DNA from: Metabacillus halosaccharovorans
Lineage (GTDB): Bacteria; Bacillota; Bacilli; Bacillales; Bacillaceae
Assembly (NCBI RefSeq): GCF_002019635.1
Contig: NZ_KV917372.1
Location: 1,364,001-1,428,000, forward strand
DNA length: 64,000 nt
Direction of reading: 5' to 3'
The notes beneath the pieces are model-generated. The model made no database searches, was not told the DNA's origin, and was given only the letters and a program-made list of their open reading frames with translations. Shown here one piece after another: positions 48,948 to 56,974 of the stretch; positions within the stretch are counted from its first letter, which is position 1; each line of letters begins with the position of its first letter. The translations under genes were made by a program, and so were the position numbers.

Positions 48948-50249
48948 TTACTCTAAAACCTCTTTCGCTTTCTCTTCCATTTTCTTCGCAGCCTCTTCAG
49001 GTGTCATATCTAGACCAAAGATCGCTTGAGTCGTATCTTTATGTAATTCCGCTAACTCAGGTGGAAGTGTTTGGTCATAAGGCATTTGTAAGTGAGTTGC
49101 TTGTTCCACCACATCGTAAAAACGTTTTGTAAATTCATCATTTGGAACAATGTCTTTAACACCTGTTAGTGCACCAGTTCGATCTGTATAATTTTGAGCC
49201 GTTTCAGCACTAGCTAGTTCATTAGCTAGTTCAGCAGCTAGGTCAGGATTTTTACTGTTTTGTGCTACTGACCAAACAGGACCAGTATTTGCGCCTACAT
49301 GTGTTTGATCTCCTTTACCACCAGGAACCGTTGGGTATAGGAAGAAATCTAGCTTTTCTTCAAATTCAGGTGCTTCTTGTCTTACGTTATTTACGAATGA
49401 GATTGTCATGTCCATCATTGCTGCCTGACCAGTATACAGTAACTGACGGCCTTGACCTTCATCATATGGAACACCATTAAATCCTGGGTTGAATGCATCT
49501 CTTTTTACTAGATCTTGAATATACTTTCCTGCCTCAACATATGCTGGGTCATCGAATCCTCTTCCTTCTCTATTCAAAGCACTTTCGAATAATTCAGGAC
49601 CTGCAATTCTGCTTGCAAAATTCATAAAATGATAGGCACCTGGCCACTTTGTTTGATTAGCTAAAGCAATAGGAATAATGTCATTTTCTTTAAGCGTATC
49701 AATAACATTTAACCATTCATCATATGTTTTGGGTGCTTTTAATCCATATTCATCAAAAATCTCTTTGTTATAGAAAACAACATCCAATGATAAACCTAAT
49801 GGCAAGCCATAAATTTTACCGTCATATGTCGCATTGTTAAGAGCAAGCTCATTGAAATGAGATTTATCCGTTGATTCTGTAATATCATATACTTTTCCTT
49901 GGTCAACAAAGTTCTTTAACCAGCCGCCGCCCCAACTATGGAATACATCTGGTGCCTTATTACCAGACATAGCGACAGATAGCTTTTGCTTATAGGCATC
50001 ATTTGGAATTTGAAGCATTTTCACTTCAACATCTGGATGATTTTCCTCAAAACGTTTCACAGCCTCTTCATAAACAACTTCTCTTTCGCCTGGATCAATA
50101 TGCCAGAATTCTAGTGTCGTTTTGCCACCATTTGACTCACTCTTTTCAGTTTCAGAGGTTGCTTGCTCTGTTGAACCACCCCCGTTAAGTCCACATGCAG
50201 CTAGTAGTAAAAGCGCTATAATTGTGAAAACAGATAATAGTTTCTTCAT
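48948..50249 (-). CDS. Sugar-binding lipoprotein of ABC transporter
   Basis: A 433-residue extracellular solute-binding protein (family 1) with lipobox LLAAC (Cys20), a Gly-Ser linker and the typical TTLEFWHIDPGEREVVYEEAVKRFE opening region. It captures an oligosaccharide for the downstream permeases. Substrate unknown; the surrounding isomerase and Gfo/Idh/ThuA genes suggest a glycoside. Confidence 0.92.
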   Translation of the reverse strand: MKKLLSVFTIIALLLLAACGLNGGGSTEQATSETEKSESNGGKTTLEFWHIDPGEREVVYEEAVKRFEENHPDVEVKMLQIPNDAYKQKLSVAMSGNKAPDVFHSWGGGWLKNFVDQGKVYDITESTDKSHFNELALNNATYDGKIYGLPLGLSLDVVFYNKEIFDEYGLKAPKTYDEWLNVIDTLKENDIIPIALANQTKWPGAYHFMNFASRIAGPELFESALNREGRGFDDPAYVEAGKYIQDLVKRDAFNPGFNGVPYDEGQGRQLLYTGQAAMMDMTISFVNNVRQEAPEFEEKLDFFLYPTVPGGKGDQTHVGANTGPVWSVAQNSKNPDLAAELANELASAETAQNYTDRTGALTGVKDIVPNDEFTKRFYDVVEQATHLQMPYDQTLPPELAELHKDTTQAIFGLDMTPEEAAKKMEEKAKEVLE

Positions 50250-50263
50250 TCTTCCATCCCCTT

Positions 50264-50278
50264 TGTTTTCGTTATCAG
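50264..50278 (-). promoter_or_regulatory. Candidate CcpA cre site
   Basis: Minus strand TGATAACGAAAACA matches the cre consensus at all but one or two positions. It lies between the isomerase and binding-protein genes. Catabolite repression is inferred. Confidence 0.4.
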
Positions 50279-50280
50279 CT

Positions 50281-51045
50281 TTAATTTGTTATCAATTGCT
50301 TATTTTTCAAATAATTCATGCTAATCTCAATGCTCTCAAACGGCGATCTTCTCGACCTGTCCTGTTCAACAACAAACCACTCTACATTTGATTGTTCCCC
50401 TTGATTTAGCACACCGTCTAGATTAACCCCACCAGTTCCTAATTCCGCAAAAAACATCTCCCCATCTGTTGTCATATCCTTTAGGTGAACAAGTGGTGTT
50501 CTTCCTTCATAACGTTTTAACCACTGAACTGGATCTTCACCAGCTTTCGTTAACCAATACACGTCAAATTCTGCCTTCACCCATTCAGGATTGGTTTCAT
50601 CTAATAAAAGTTCTAAAGGTTTTTTTCCGTTATCTAAATCAACTAATTCAAAGTCATGATTGTGGTAAGAAAGAGTAATCCCAGCTTCATGACATTTTTG
50701 ACCAATATCATTCAAGATAGGTATAAGTTCATAATAGTCTTCTTTCGATCTTCTATCGGCTGGAAGAACTGGACATGCAATATGTCGGCTCCCTATTATT
50801 TGCTGATATTCAATAACCTTGTCTAATTCATTTTCAAGCATGGCAATCGGCACATGGCTAGAACTTGCTTTTAATCCTAAACGATCAAGTTCCTTTTTCA
50901 ATCGACTCGCAGTTAGTCCTCCATATCCAGCAAATTCTACTCCTTGATACCCAAGTATGGATACTTTTTCTAATGTTTTTAGAAAGTCTTTTTCAGCCTC
51001 TTCACGTAATGTGAATAACTGTAAGCTAAATTGATAGTTCGCCAT
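50281..51045 (-). CDS. Sugar phosphate isomerase/epimerase-like TIM barrel
   Basis: A 254-residue AP_endonuc_2/xylose-isomerase-like barrel. Candidate metal ligands are Glu in GVEFAGYGG, the His of YHNHDFE, Glu/Asp in KAEFDVYW and His in LVHLKDM, ending in EQDRS. Members isomerise or epimerise sugars and keto-sugars. First gene of the ABC operon, with AAAGGATG before ATG; operators for the upstream LacI regulator flank its start. Confidence 0.85.
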   Translation of the reverse strand: MANYQFSLQLFTLREEAEKDFLKTLEKVSILGYQGVEFAGYGGLTASRLKKELDRLGLKASSSHVPIAMLENELDKVIEYQQIIGSRHIACPVLPADRRSKEDYYELIPILNDIGQKCHEAGITLSYHNHDFELVDLDNGKKPLELLLDETNPEWVKAEFDVYWLTKAGEDPVQWLKRYEGRTPLVHLKDMTTDGEMFFAELGTGGVNLDGVLNQGEQSNVEWFVVEQDRSRRSPFESIEISMNYLKNKQLITN

Positions 51046-51075
51046 AACAAATCATCCTTTCCATGCCTAAATATA

Positions 51076-51089
51076 TGTAACCGGTTACA
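51076..51089. promoter_or_regulatory. LacI-type operator, proximal
   Basis: Perfect 14-base palindrome TGTAACCGGTTACA, 31 bases upstream of the isomerase start codon. Confidence 0.85.
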
Positions 51090-51137
51090 ATTTCTTGCCT
51101 ATTTTCATAAGATATTTAGATATTCACCTCCTTTAAG

Positions 51138-51151
51138 TGTAACCGGTTACA
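51138..51151. promoter_or_regulatory. LacI-type operator, distal
   Basis: Second perfect TGTAACCGGTTACA, 62 bases from the first (about six helical turns), just after the lacI-type gene. A pair in phase allows looping repression of the sugar operon. Confidence 0.85.
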
Positions 51152-51153
51152 TT

Positions 51154-52185
51154 TTATGTGGTCAGTTTCTCATTTAGCACCTTTTCCTTCTTTTTCCCAC
51201 CACATGAATCTCTAACAATCAATTCACATTCTAGTACATATTGTGACTTCACTAACGGTTCTCCCTGCATTTGCAAGAGTAGTAAATTCATTGACTTTTG
51301 CCCCATTTCAAAAAGTGGTTGAGCTACTGTTGTTAAGGCTGGATCAAATCTAGAAGAAAAACCGATATTATCAAATCCCACTACAGCTATATCTGTTGGG
51401 ACATTATGTCCTAGCTCTTTTGCTGCCTTTATTGCCCCCATAGCCATATCATCGTTTGCTGCAAAAATAGCCGTTGGTGTTTTCTCAATTGCCATTATTT
51501 TCAACATTTGATTATATCCAGATTCAAACGTGTAGTCTCCCTCTTGAACAAGCATATTACGAACCTCAATATTATTTTGCATCAAGGCTTGCTTATAACC
51601 TTTATATCTACCTCTGGACATCGCAAACTGTAATGGGCCGGTAATATGAGCTATTTCACGATGCCCTAAATTAATAAGGTGTTCAACTGCGTCACGACTA
51701 CTACTAACATTGTCGATTGAAACCGAGGGTACCTTTAAACCTTCGATATAAGCTGTAGCTAAAACAAGAGGATATTCTTCACTTAATGCCTTTATATAGT
51801 CAGCATCCATTCGCTCTGATAGCAGTATCATTCCGTCTGTTTGTTTTTGCTTTAATAATTCAACGAGACCATACTCGTTTTCTACATTTCTATTCGTATT
51901 CCCCAATAAAACCCGGTATCCATGCTTGGATGCTTCGTACTCAATTCCTTCAATAATACCTGAGAAAACTGTATTCATAATACTTGGTACTACTACGAGA
52001 ATGATTTTAGTTTCATTTCTACGGAACTGGCGTGCTAGCATATTAGGTTGATAATTTAACTGTTCAATAACACTTAGTACTTTCTTTCTTGTTGCTTCTC
52101 TTACAGTTTCAGAATTATGCAGCACCCTTGAAACGGTAGCAACAGAGACGTTTGCTAATTTAGCCACATCACGCATTTTCACCAT
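51154..52185 (-). CDS. LacI-family repressor of the ABC operon
   Basis: A 343-residue regulator with N-terminal HTH (VAKLANVSVATVSRVLHNS, residues ~6-24), hinge helix LARQFR region, and a periplasmic-binding-like effector domain. It lies directly upstream of the isomerase/ABC operon, and TGTAACCGRTTACA palindromes occur both in front of that operon and in its own leader (52230-52243). The effector sugar is unknown. Confidence 0.9.
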   Translation of the reverse strand: MVKMRDVAKLANVSVATVSRVLHNSETVREATRKKVLSVIEQLNYQPNMLARQFRRNETKIILVVVPSIMNTVFSGIIEGIEYEASKHGYRVLLGNTNRNVENEYGLVELLKQKQTDGMILLSERMDADYIKALSEEYPLVLATAYIEGLKVPSVSIDNVSSSRDAVEHLINLGHREIAHITGPLQFAMSRGRYKGYKQALMQNNIEVRNMLVQEGDYTFESGYNQMLKIMAIEKTPTAIFAANDDMAMGAIKAAKELGHNVPTDIAVVGFDNIGFSSRFDPALTTVAQPLFEMGQKSMNLLLLQMQGEPLVKSQYVLECELIVRDSCGGKKKEKVLNEKLTT

Positions 52186-52229
52186 GTAACCATTCTCCCT
52201 GCGGATAACTTTTCTTTTTGTATCGTATT

Positions 52230-52243
52230 TGTAACCGATTACA
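52230..52243. promoter_or_regulatory. LacI-type operator in leader of repressor gene
   Basis: TGTAACCGATTACA differs at one base from the two copies at 51076 and 51138. It suggests autoregulation by the neighbouring LacI-type protein. Confidence 0.75.
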
Positions 52244-52491
52244 TTTTCAGTATAAGCACTTAATTTTTATCTTTCAACACCTAATTTCCAAATCAGGTAA
52301 AATGGCCCATTTTTTATCAACTACAAAAAATAAACCTCTATACAAAGTACAGAGGCTCCTCAAGTTTTTCATATAGAAAGTATCAGGGGAGATACTGTCT
52401 TTTTCTACATTCCCTAATAAACAAAAAATAAACCTAAAAATATATAATTTTTTCTACTTTCAAGTAATTTCCTATTTTCATAGATTTCATA

Positions 52492-52533
52492 TTGACATTT
52501 ACTTCAAAACAAGAGAAAATGAACGCGTGTACA
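52492..52533 (+). promoter_or_regulatory. Predicted promoter and operator of second LacI gene
   Basis: TTGACA at 52492-52497, 17 bases, GAAAAT at 52515-52520; immediately downstream TGAACGCGTGTACA (52520-52533) is an imperfect CG-centred palindrome of LacI/cre type. It could serve autoregulation or CcpA. Confidence 0.5.
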
Positions 52534-52542
52534 TAATATGTT

Positions 52543-53580
52543 TTGGGGGTGAATACATTAGCTAATAGAAAAGATGTTGCCAGATTAGCAGGCGTTTCTG
52601 AAGCGACTGTTTCCCGGGTGTTCAACAATGTTTCTCCTCTGCGCGAAGAGACAAAACGTAAAGTACTTCAAGCTGCAAAAGAGCTTAATTATCACCCTAA
52701 TGTCATTGCACAAAACTTTGCAAAGGGAAAAAGCCATAACATCGGTGTGATCGTTCCCTATTTACCAAAGGTGAATGTCATGTCCACTCATTATTTCTCA
52801 GAGTTAGTCAGTGGTATTGGTGCAAAACTTGGAGAATCTGGCTATGGCTTACTTTTACTTTTTCAAACTCCAGATGAGCGAAAAAATTATGTACAGCTTT
52901 TTCAATCACAACGTGTTGATGGATGCATTATTTTAGGTTCCAGTGATAATGCTGCAGAAATAAAAGCTATAGAAGAACTTCATCAATTACAATTACCTTA
53001 TTGCCTTATTAACCAAACCTATTCCGGCTATTCCTTTCACACGATTGATGCAGATCATGTAGGTGGTAGTTTCCAAGCAACATCCTTTTTACTTGATAAA
53101 GGATTCCCACATGTTATTTTTATAAATGGACCAAAGGAATATTCAAATAGTCTTGACCGTTTCAAAGGTTATAAACAAGCTTTCGATAAAAGGAATGTGC
53201 AAATTTCTAAGGAATTCGTTTTCGAAGGTAATTATAGTCGAAAAAGCGGTTATCAAGCTGCTAAAGAAATTTCAAAGTTACTACCTATATCTAAAGCGAT
53301 CTTTTCTGCAAATGACCGAATGGCAATTGGACTTATACAAGGCTTGGGTGAATTAGGGCTTCAAGCAGGCACAGATTATGCAATCATAGGCTATGATGAT
53401 TCTGAAATTGCAAGAATGACATCACCTCCACTTACAACTGTAAGGGTTCCACTGTATGAAATGGGAAAACTGGCAGCAGAAAAAATATTAAATTTTATCA
53501 CAGGTAACGAATCTGAACAACAAATTCGACTACCGGTAACATTAATTGAACGCAAATCAACCTCACTTGACATGTACTAG
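52543..53580 (+). CDS. LacI-family regulator of the Gfo/ThuA operon
   Basis: A 345-residue regulator: HTH VARLAGVSEATVSRVFNNV, effector domain with YDDSEIARMTSPPLTTV near the end, as in MsmR-type regulators. Start uncertain: TTG at 52543 or GTG at 52549; neither has an ideal ribosome-binding site. It is followed after 77 bases by dehydrogenase-ThuA-dehydrogenase genes on the same strand, which it probably controls. Confidence 0.88.
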   Translation: MGVNTLANRKDVARLAGVSEATVSRVFNNVSPLREETKRKVLQAAKELNYHPNVIAQNFAKGKSHNIGVIVPYLPKVNVMSTHYFSELVSGIGAKLGESGYGLLLLFQTPDERKNYVQLFQSQRVDGCIILGSSDNAAEIKAIEELHQLQLPYCLINQTYSGYSFHTIDADHVGGSFQATSFLLDKGFPHVIFINGPKEYSNSLDRFKGYKQAFDKRNVQISKEFVFEGNYSRKSGYQAAKEISKLLPISKAIFSANDRMAIGLIQGLGELGLQAGTDYAIIGYDDSEIARMTSPPLTTVRVPLYEMGKLAAEKILNFITGNESEQQIRLPVTLIERKSTSLDMY

Positions 53581-53606
53581 TACCAGATGATATCCGGCAC
53601 TAGTAC
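53574..53606. repeat. Inverted repeat over the end of the second LacI gene
   Basis: GTACTAGT (53574-53581) and ACTAGTAC (53599-53606), separated by 17 bases, overlap the stop codon. A possible operator or weak hairpin; no T run follows. Confidence 0.5.
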
Positions 53607-53657
53607 TGATCATAGATTTTAAAACCAATTCTATAAAACTTTTAAAGGGGATATGTT

Positions 53658-54821
53658 ATGAACAATATTAAAGTTGGTATGATTGGCTATAAATTCATGG
53701 GGAAAGCTCATAGTCACGCATATCGTGACCTTCCACTTTTCTTCCCAAATACCGTTCATCCTGAAATGAAAGTAATTTGCGGACGTAATCCAGAGGGTGT
53801 TGCAGAAGCTGCCAAACAATTTGGCTGGGAGGAATACACAACTGACTGGAAGGAACTTATTCAACGCGATGATATCGATTTAATCGATATAAATGCACCG
53901 AGTGATGTACATAAGGAAATTACAATTGCCGCTGCAAAAGCAGGCAAGCATGTTTTTTGCGAAAAACCGTTAGCGCTTACACTTGAAGATTCCAGAGAAA
54001 TGCTTGAGGTTGTTGAGGCTGCTGGTGTGAAGCATATGGTTGGCTTCAACTACCGTTTCGCTCCTGCCGTTATGCTTGCAAAAAAATTAATTGATGAAGG
54101 CAGGTTAGGTGATATCTATCATTTCCGTGCTTGGTTCTTACAAGATTGGTTAATCGATCCGAACTTCCCTCTTGCTTGGAGACTCCAAAAAAAAATCGCC
54201 GGTTCTGGTTCCCACGGAGATCTAGGAGCGCATTTAATTGACCTGGCACATTATTTGATAGGCGATATGACAGAAGTAATAGGTATGAGTGAAACGTTTA
54301 TAAAGCAAAGACCTATTACAACAGGTACTTCCGGTTTATCCGCAGGGGGAAGTGATGAAAATGCTGAAAAAGGTGAGGTAACAGTTGATGATGCTACCTT
54401 ATTCTTAACACGCTTCGCTAATGGTGCTTTAGGAAGCTTTGAAGCAACACGATATGCTGCAGGACATCGTTGTACGAATTCATTTGAAATCAACGGCAGT
54501 AAAGGAAGTGTTATCTTTGATTTTGAACGAATGAATGAACTTCAAGTATACTTCACAGATGATCGTGATGATGTTCAAGGATTCCGTCGTGTTCTAGCAA
54601 CAGATCCGGCTCACGCATTTGCAGAAAACTGGTGGCCACCAGGTCACACAATTGGATATGAACACACATTTATTCATGAAGTAGTCGAATTAATGGAAGC
54701 GTTTAAAGAAGACCGTCAGCCTGTTCCAAACTTTCGTGATGGTGTGAAATGTCAACAAGTTTTAGAAGCTGTTGACCGCTCAATTGAAAAACGCCAATGG
54801 ATTAAAGTGTCTGACGTTTAA
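53658..54821 (+). CDS. Gfo/Idh/MocA-family oxidoreductase (first)
   Basis: A 387-residue NAD(P)-dependent dehydrogenase. Rossmann start VGMIGYKFMGKAHSHAY, EKPLAL catalytic Lys region (about residue 99) and GSHGDLGAHLIDLAHYL carrying the C-terminal-domain His. Members oxidise sugar hydroxyls or cyclitols. Length and the extra segment DDRDDVQGF place it in the longer sub-branch. First gene of an operon with ThuA and a second dehydrogenase. Confidence 0.9.
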   Translation: MNNIKVGMIGYKFMGKAHSHAYRDLPLFFPNTVHPEMKVICGRNPEGVAEAAKQFGWEEYTTDWKELIQRDDIDLIDINAPSDVHKEITIAAAKAGKHVFCEKPLALTLEDSREMLEVVEAAGVKHMVGFNYRFAPAVMLAKKLIDEGRLGDIYHFRAWFLQDWLIDPNFPLAWRLQKKIAGSGSHGDLGAHLIDLAHYLIGDMTEVIGMSETFIKQRPITTGTSGLSAGGSDENAEKGEVTVDDATLFLTRFANGALGSFEATRYAAGHRCTNSFEINGSKGSVIFDFERMNELQVYFTDDRDDVQGFRRVLATDPAHAFAENWWPPGHTIGYEHTFIHEVVELMEAFKEDRQPVPNFRDGVKCQQVLEAVDRSIEKRQWIKVSDV

Positions 54822-54856
54822 TATTTTTTACTTAACCTATTAAGGAGTGTTTAACT

Positions 54857-55585
54857 ATGAAAAAAAATGCATTAATCGTTTGGGGCGGCTGGGACGGTCA
54901 TGAACCGGAACAAATAAGTCAAATTTTTAAAGGAATTCTTGAAGAAGAAAATTTCAATGTAGAAGTATCTGATTCATTAAATTCTTACGCTGATCCGGAA
55001 AAATTAAAATCTTTAGACCTTATTGTTCCGCATTGGACAATGGGAGAAATAGAAAAAAAATATGTACTAAATATTTCAGAAGCTGTCATGAACGGTGTTG
55101 GCTTAGCAGGATGTCACGGCGGGATGTGTGACTCATTCCGAAATAATGTAGACTGGCAATTTATGACCGGCGGAAACTGGGTTGCACACCCTGGAAATGA
55201 TGGTGTTGAATACATGGTGAACATCAAGCATTCAACAAGTCCGCTTTTAGAAGGACTTTCTGATTTTAAAGTCGTAAGTGAACAATACTATCTCCATTTC
55301 GATCCAGCTGTTGAAGTGTTAGCCACAACACGTTTCCCTGTTGTTGACGGACCTCATGCAGCAAATAAAGCAGTTGATATGCCAGTAGTCTGGACAAAAC
55401 GCTGGGGACAAGGAAATGTTTTTTATAATTCATTAGGTCATAAAGCAAACATCGTCTCTATGCCTGAAGTTACACTCATGATGCGTCGCGGTTTCTTATG
55501 GGCAGCAGAAGGTAAACAACGTGCTGAAAGTTTAGCTGTTGCAGCAAATGGGCGTTCTTATACAGGTATGGGTGATAGTCAATAA
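54857..55585 (+). CDS. ThuA-family (PF06283) protein
   Basis: A 242-residue glutamine-amidotransferase-like protein without the catalytic Cys of true GATases. Motifs: VWGGWDGHEPEQ, LAGCHGGMCDSFR, WVAHPG and YNSLGHKANI. ThuA in rhizobia acts with ThuB, a Gfo/Idh enzyme, on 3-keto derivatives of disaccharides. Here ThuA lies between two Gfo/Idh genes. AAGGAG precedes ATG. Confidence 0.85.
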   Translation: MKKNALIVWGGWDGHEPEQISQIFKGILEEENFNVEVSDSLNSYADPEKLKSLDLIVPHWTMGEIEKKYVLNISEAVMNGVGLAGCHGGMCDSFRNNVDWQFMTGGNWVAHPGNDGVEYMVNIKHSTSPLLEGLSDFKVVSEQYYLHFDPAVEVLATTRFPVVDGPHAANKAVDMPVVWTKRWGQGNVFYNSLGHKANIVSMPEVTLMMRRGFLWAAEGKQRAESLAVAANGRSYTGMGDSQ

Positions 55586-55611
55586 ATCTATTAAAATATG
55601 GAGGTTTGAAT

Positions 55612-56709
55612 ATGAAAAAGGTAAAAATCGGAATTATTGGGTGTGGAAATATCAGCTCTATCTACATGGAAAATTGTCAAAATTTTGAGCACCTTGAACT
55701 TGTAGCTTGTGCTGATCTAGATGTGGAACGTGCACAATCACAAGCAACAAAGTTTGGAATCCCAAAAGCATATACCGTTCAAGAGCTTCTTGAAGATTCT
55801 GATATTCAACTAGTGATCAACTTAACGATTCCAAAAGCACATGCAGCCGTATGTATTCAAGCTCTAGAAGCTGGCAAACATGTTTATACAGAAAAACCGC
55901 TTGCAGTCACACGTGAGGAAGGAAAGCAAATTTTAGAGACAGCAAAAAAACACAATCTCCTAGTTGGAAGCGCTCCAGACACGTTTTTAGGTGCAGGTAT
56001 TCAAACCTCCGTCAAGCTTATTGAACAAGGCGAAATTGGTGTTCCAATCGGTGCTTCTGCCTTTATGATCAGCCGCGGCCATGAACATTGGCATCCAGAT
56101 CCAGCCTTTTTCTATGATATTGGTGGCGGTCCGATGTTCGATATGGGACCATATTATTTAACTGCCCTTGTTTCGTTATTAGGACCTATTCAACGAATCT
56201 CAGGTTCTACCAGAATCAGTTATCCAGAGCGAATCGTTTCAAGTGAGCCAAAAGCTGGTGAAAAAATCAACGTACAAACACCAACCCATATTTCAGGTGT
56301 GATTGATTTTGCATCAGGAGCGGTTGGAACCATTACGACTAGCTTTGATGCAATGGGCGGCTCTTCACTTCCTCCTATTGAAATTTATGGAAGTGAAGGA
56401 ACATTACTTGTACCAGATCCAAATACATTCGGTGGACCTGTTAAAATTCACAAAAAGGGTGAAAAGGAATTTGTAGAAGTCCCATTATCCTATGGATATG
56501 CCCAAAACAGCAGAGGACTGGGTGTAGCAGATATGGCAAACGCTATTCTAAACGGTGGGATATATCGTGCAAGCGGCGAACTTGCCTACCATGTATTAGA
56601 GGCTATGCACGGCTTCCATGATTCTTCTGATCAAGGAAAACATTATCAAATGGAAAGCACGTGTAAAAGACCTGATTCTTTAGATGTTGAGCAGGAAATT
56701 TCCCAGTAA
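55612..56709 (+). CDS. Gfo/Idh/MocA-family oxidoreductase (second)
   Basis: A 365-residue dehydrogenase with IGIIGCGNISSIYM Rossmann motif, EKPLAVT, and FYDIGGGPMFDMGPYYLTAL (catalytic Asp/His region). ATG at 55612 follows GGAGG at seven bases (TTG at 55606 is too close). It shares only moderate similarity with the first dehydrogenase, so they probably act on different positions or steps. Terminated by the first unit of a hairpin repeat. Confidence 0.9.
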   Translation: MKKVKIGIIGCGNISSIYMENCQNFEHLELVACADLDVERAQSQATKFGIPKAYTVQELLEDSDIQLVINLTIPKAHAAVCIQALEAGKHVYTEKPLAVTREEGKQILETAKKHNLLVGSAPDTFLGAGIQTSVKLIEQGEIGVPIGASAFMISRGHEHWHPDPAFFYDIGGGPMFDMGPYYLTALVSLLGPIQRISGSTRISYPERIVSSEPKAGEKINVQTPTHISGVIDFASGAVGTITTSFDAMGGSSLPPIEIYGSEGTLLVPDPNTFGGPVKIHKKGEKEFVEVPLSYGYAQNSRGLGVADMANAILNGGIYRASGELAYHVLEAMHGFHDSSDQGKHYQMESTCKRPDSLDVEQEISQ

Positions 56710-56743
56710 GATCACTGTGTTGATAAGATTTAATTTCTTCAAA

Positions 56744-56771
56744 GTCCTTCAATGTTTAATGAAGGACTTTT
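56744..56771 (+). terminator. Intrinsic terminator of the Gfo/ThuA operon
   Basis: GTCCTTCA-N8-TGAAGGAC followed by six T. It is also unit 1 of the ~52-bp repeat. Confidence 0.85.
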
Positions 56772-56895
56772 TTCTTTTGTTTCTCACCAATTTTGTCCTT
56801 CATCCCCTTTATGAAAGACAGTTCCTTTTACTTTCTCACGAGCTTTGTCCTTCATTCCCTTTATGAAGGTCGTTTCCTGGTACCCTGTCCTTCAT
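56744..56895. repeat. 52-bp-period hairpin repeat, downstream of ThuA operon
   Basis: GTCCTTCA blocks start at 56744, 56795, 56847 and 56887 (spacings 51, 52, 40). Each of the first three is followed by TTTATGAAGG-type partner arms and a pyrimidine-rich stretch; the fourth is truncated. Same unit as at 35329-35450. Confidence 0.75.
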
Positions 56896-56913
56896 TGCAT
56901 TTCGCCATAAATG

Positions 56914-56952
56914 ACAAAAAAGCAGTCAGATGATTTATGTTCATCAGGCTGC
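56914..56952 (-). terminator. Intrinsic terminator after SepM/YlbL-like gene
   Basis: Minus strand GCAGCCTGATGA/TCATCTGACTGC arms then TTTTTTG. Confidence 0.75.
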
Positions 56953-56974
56953 CTTGCCTACTATAATGTATGTC

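Noticed and set aside
56744-56895. Regularly spaced repeats suggesting a CRISPR array
   Set aside because: The repeated block is short and palindromic, the intervening sequence is itself conserved between units, and no cas gene is near.
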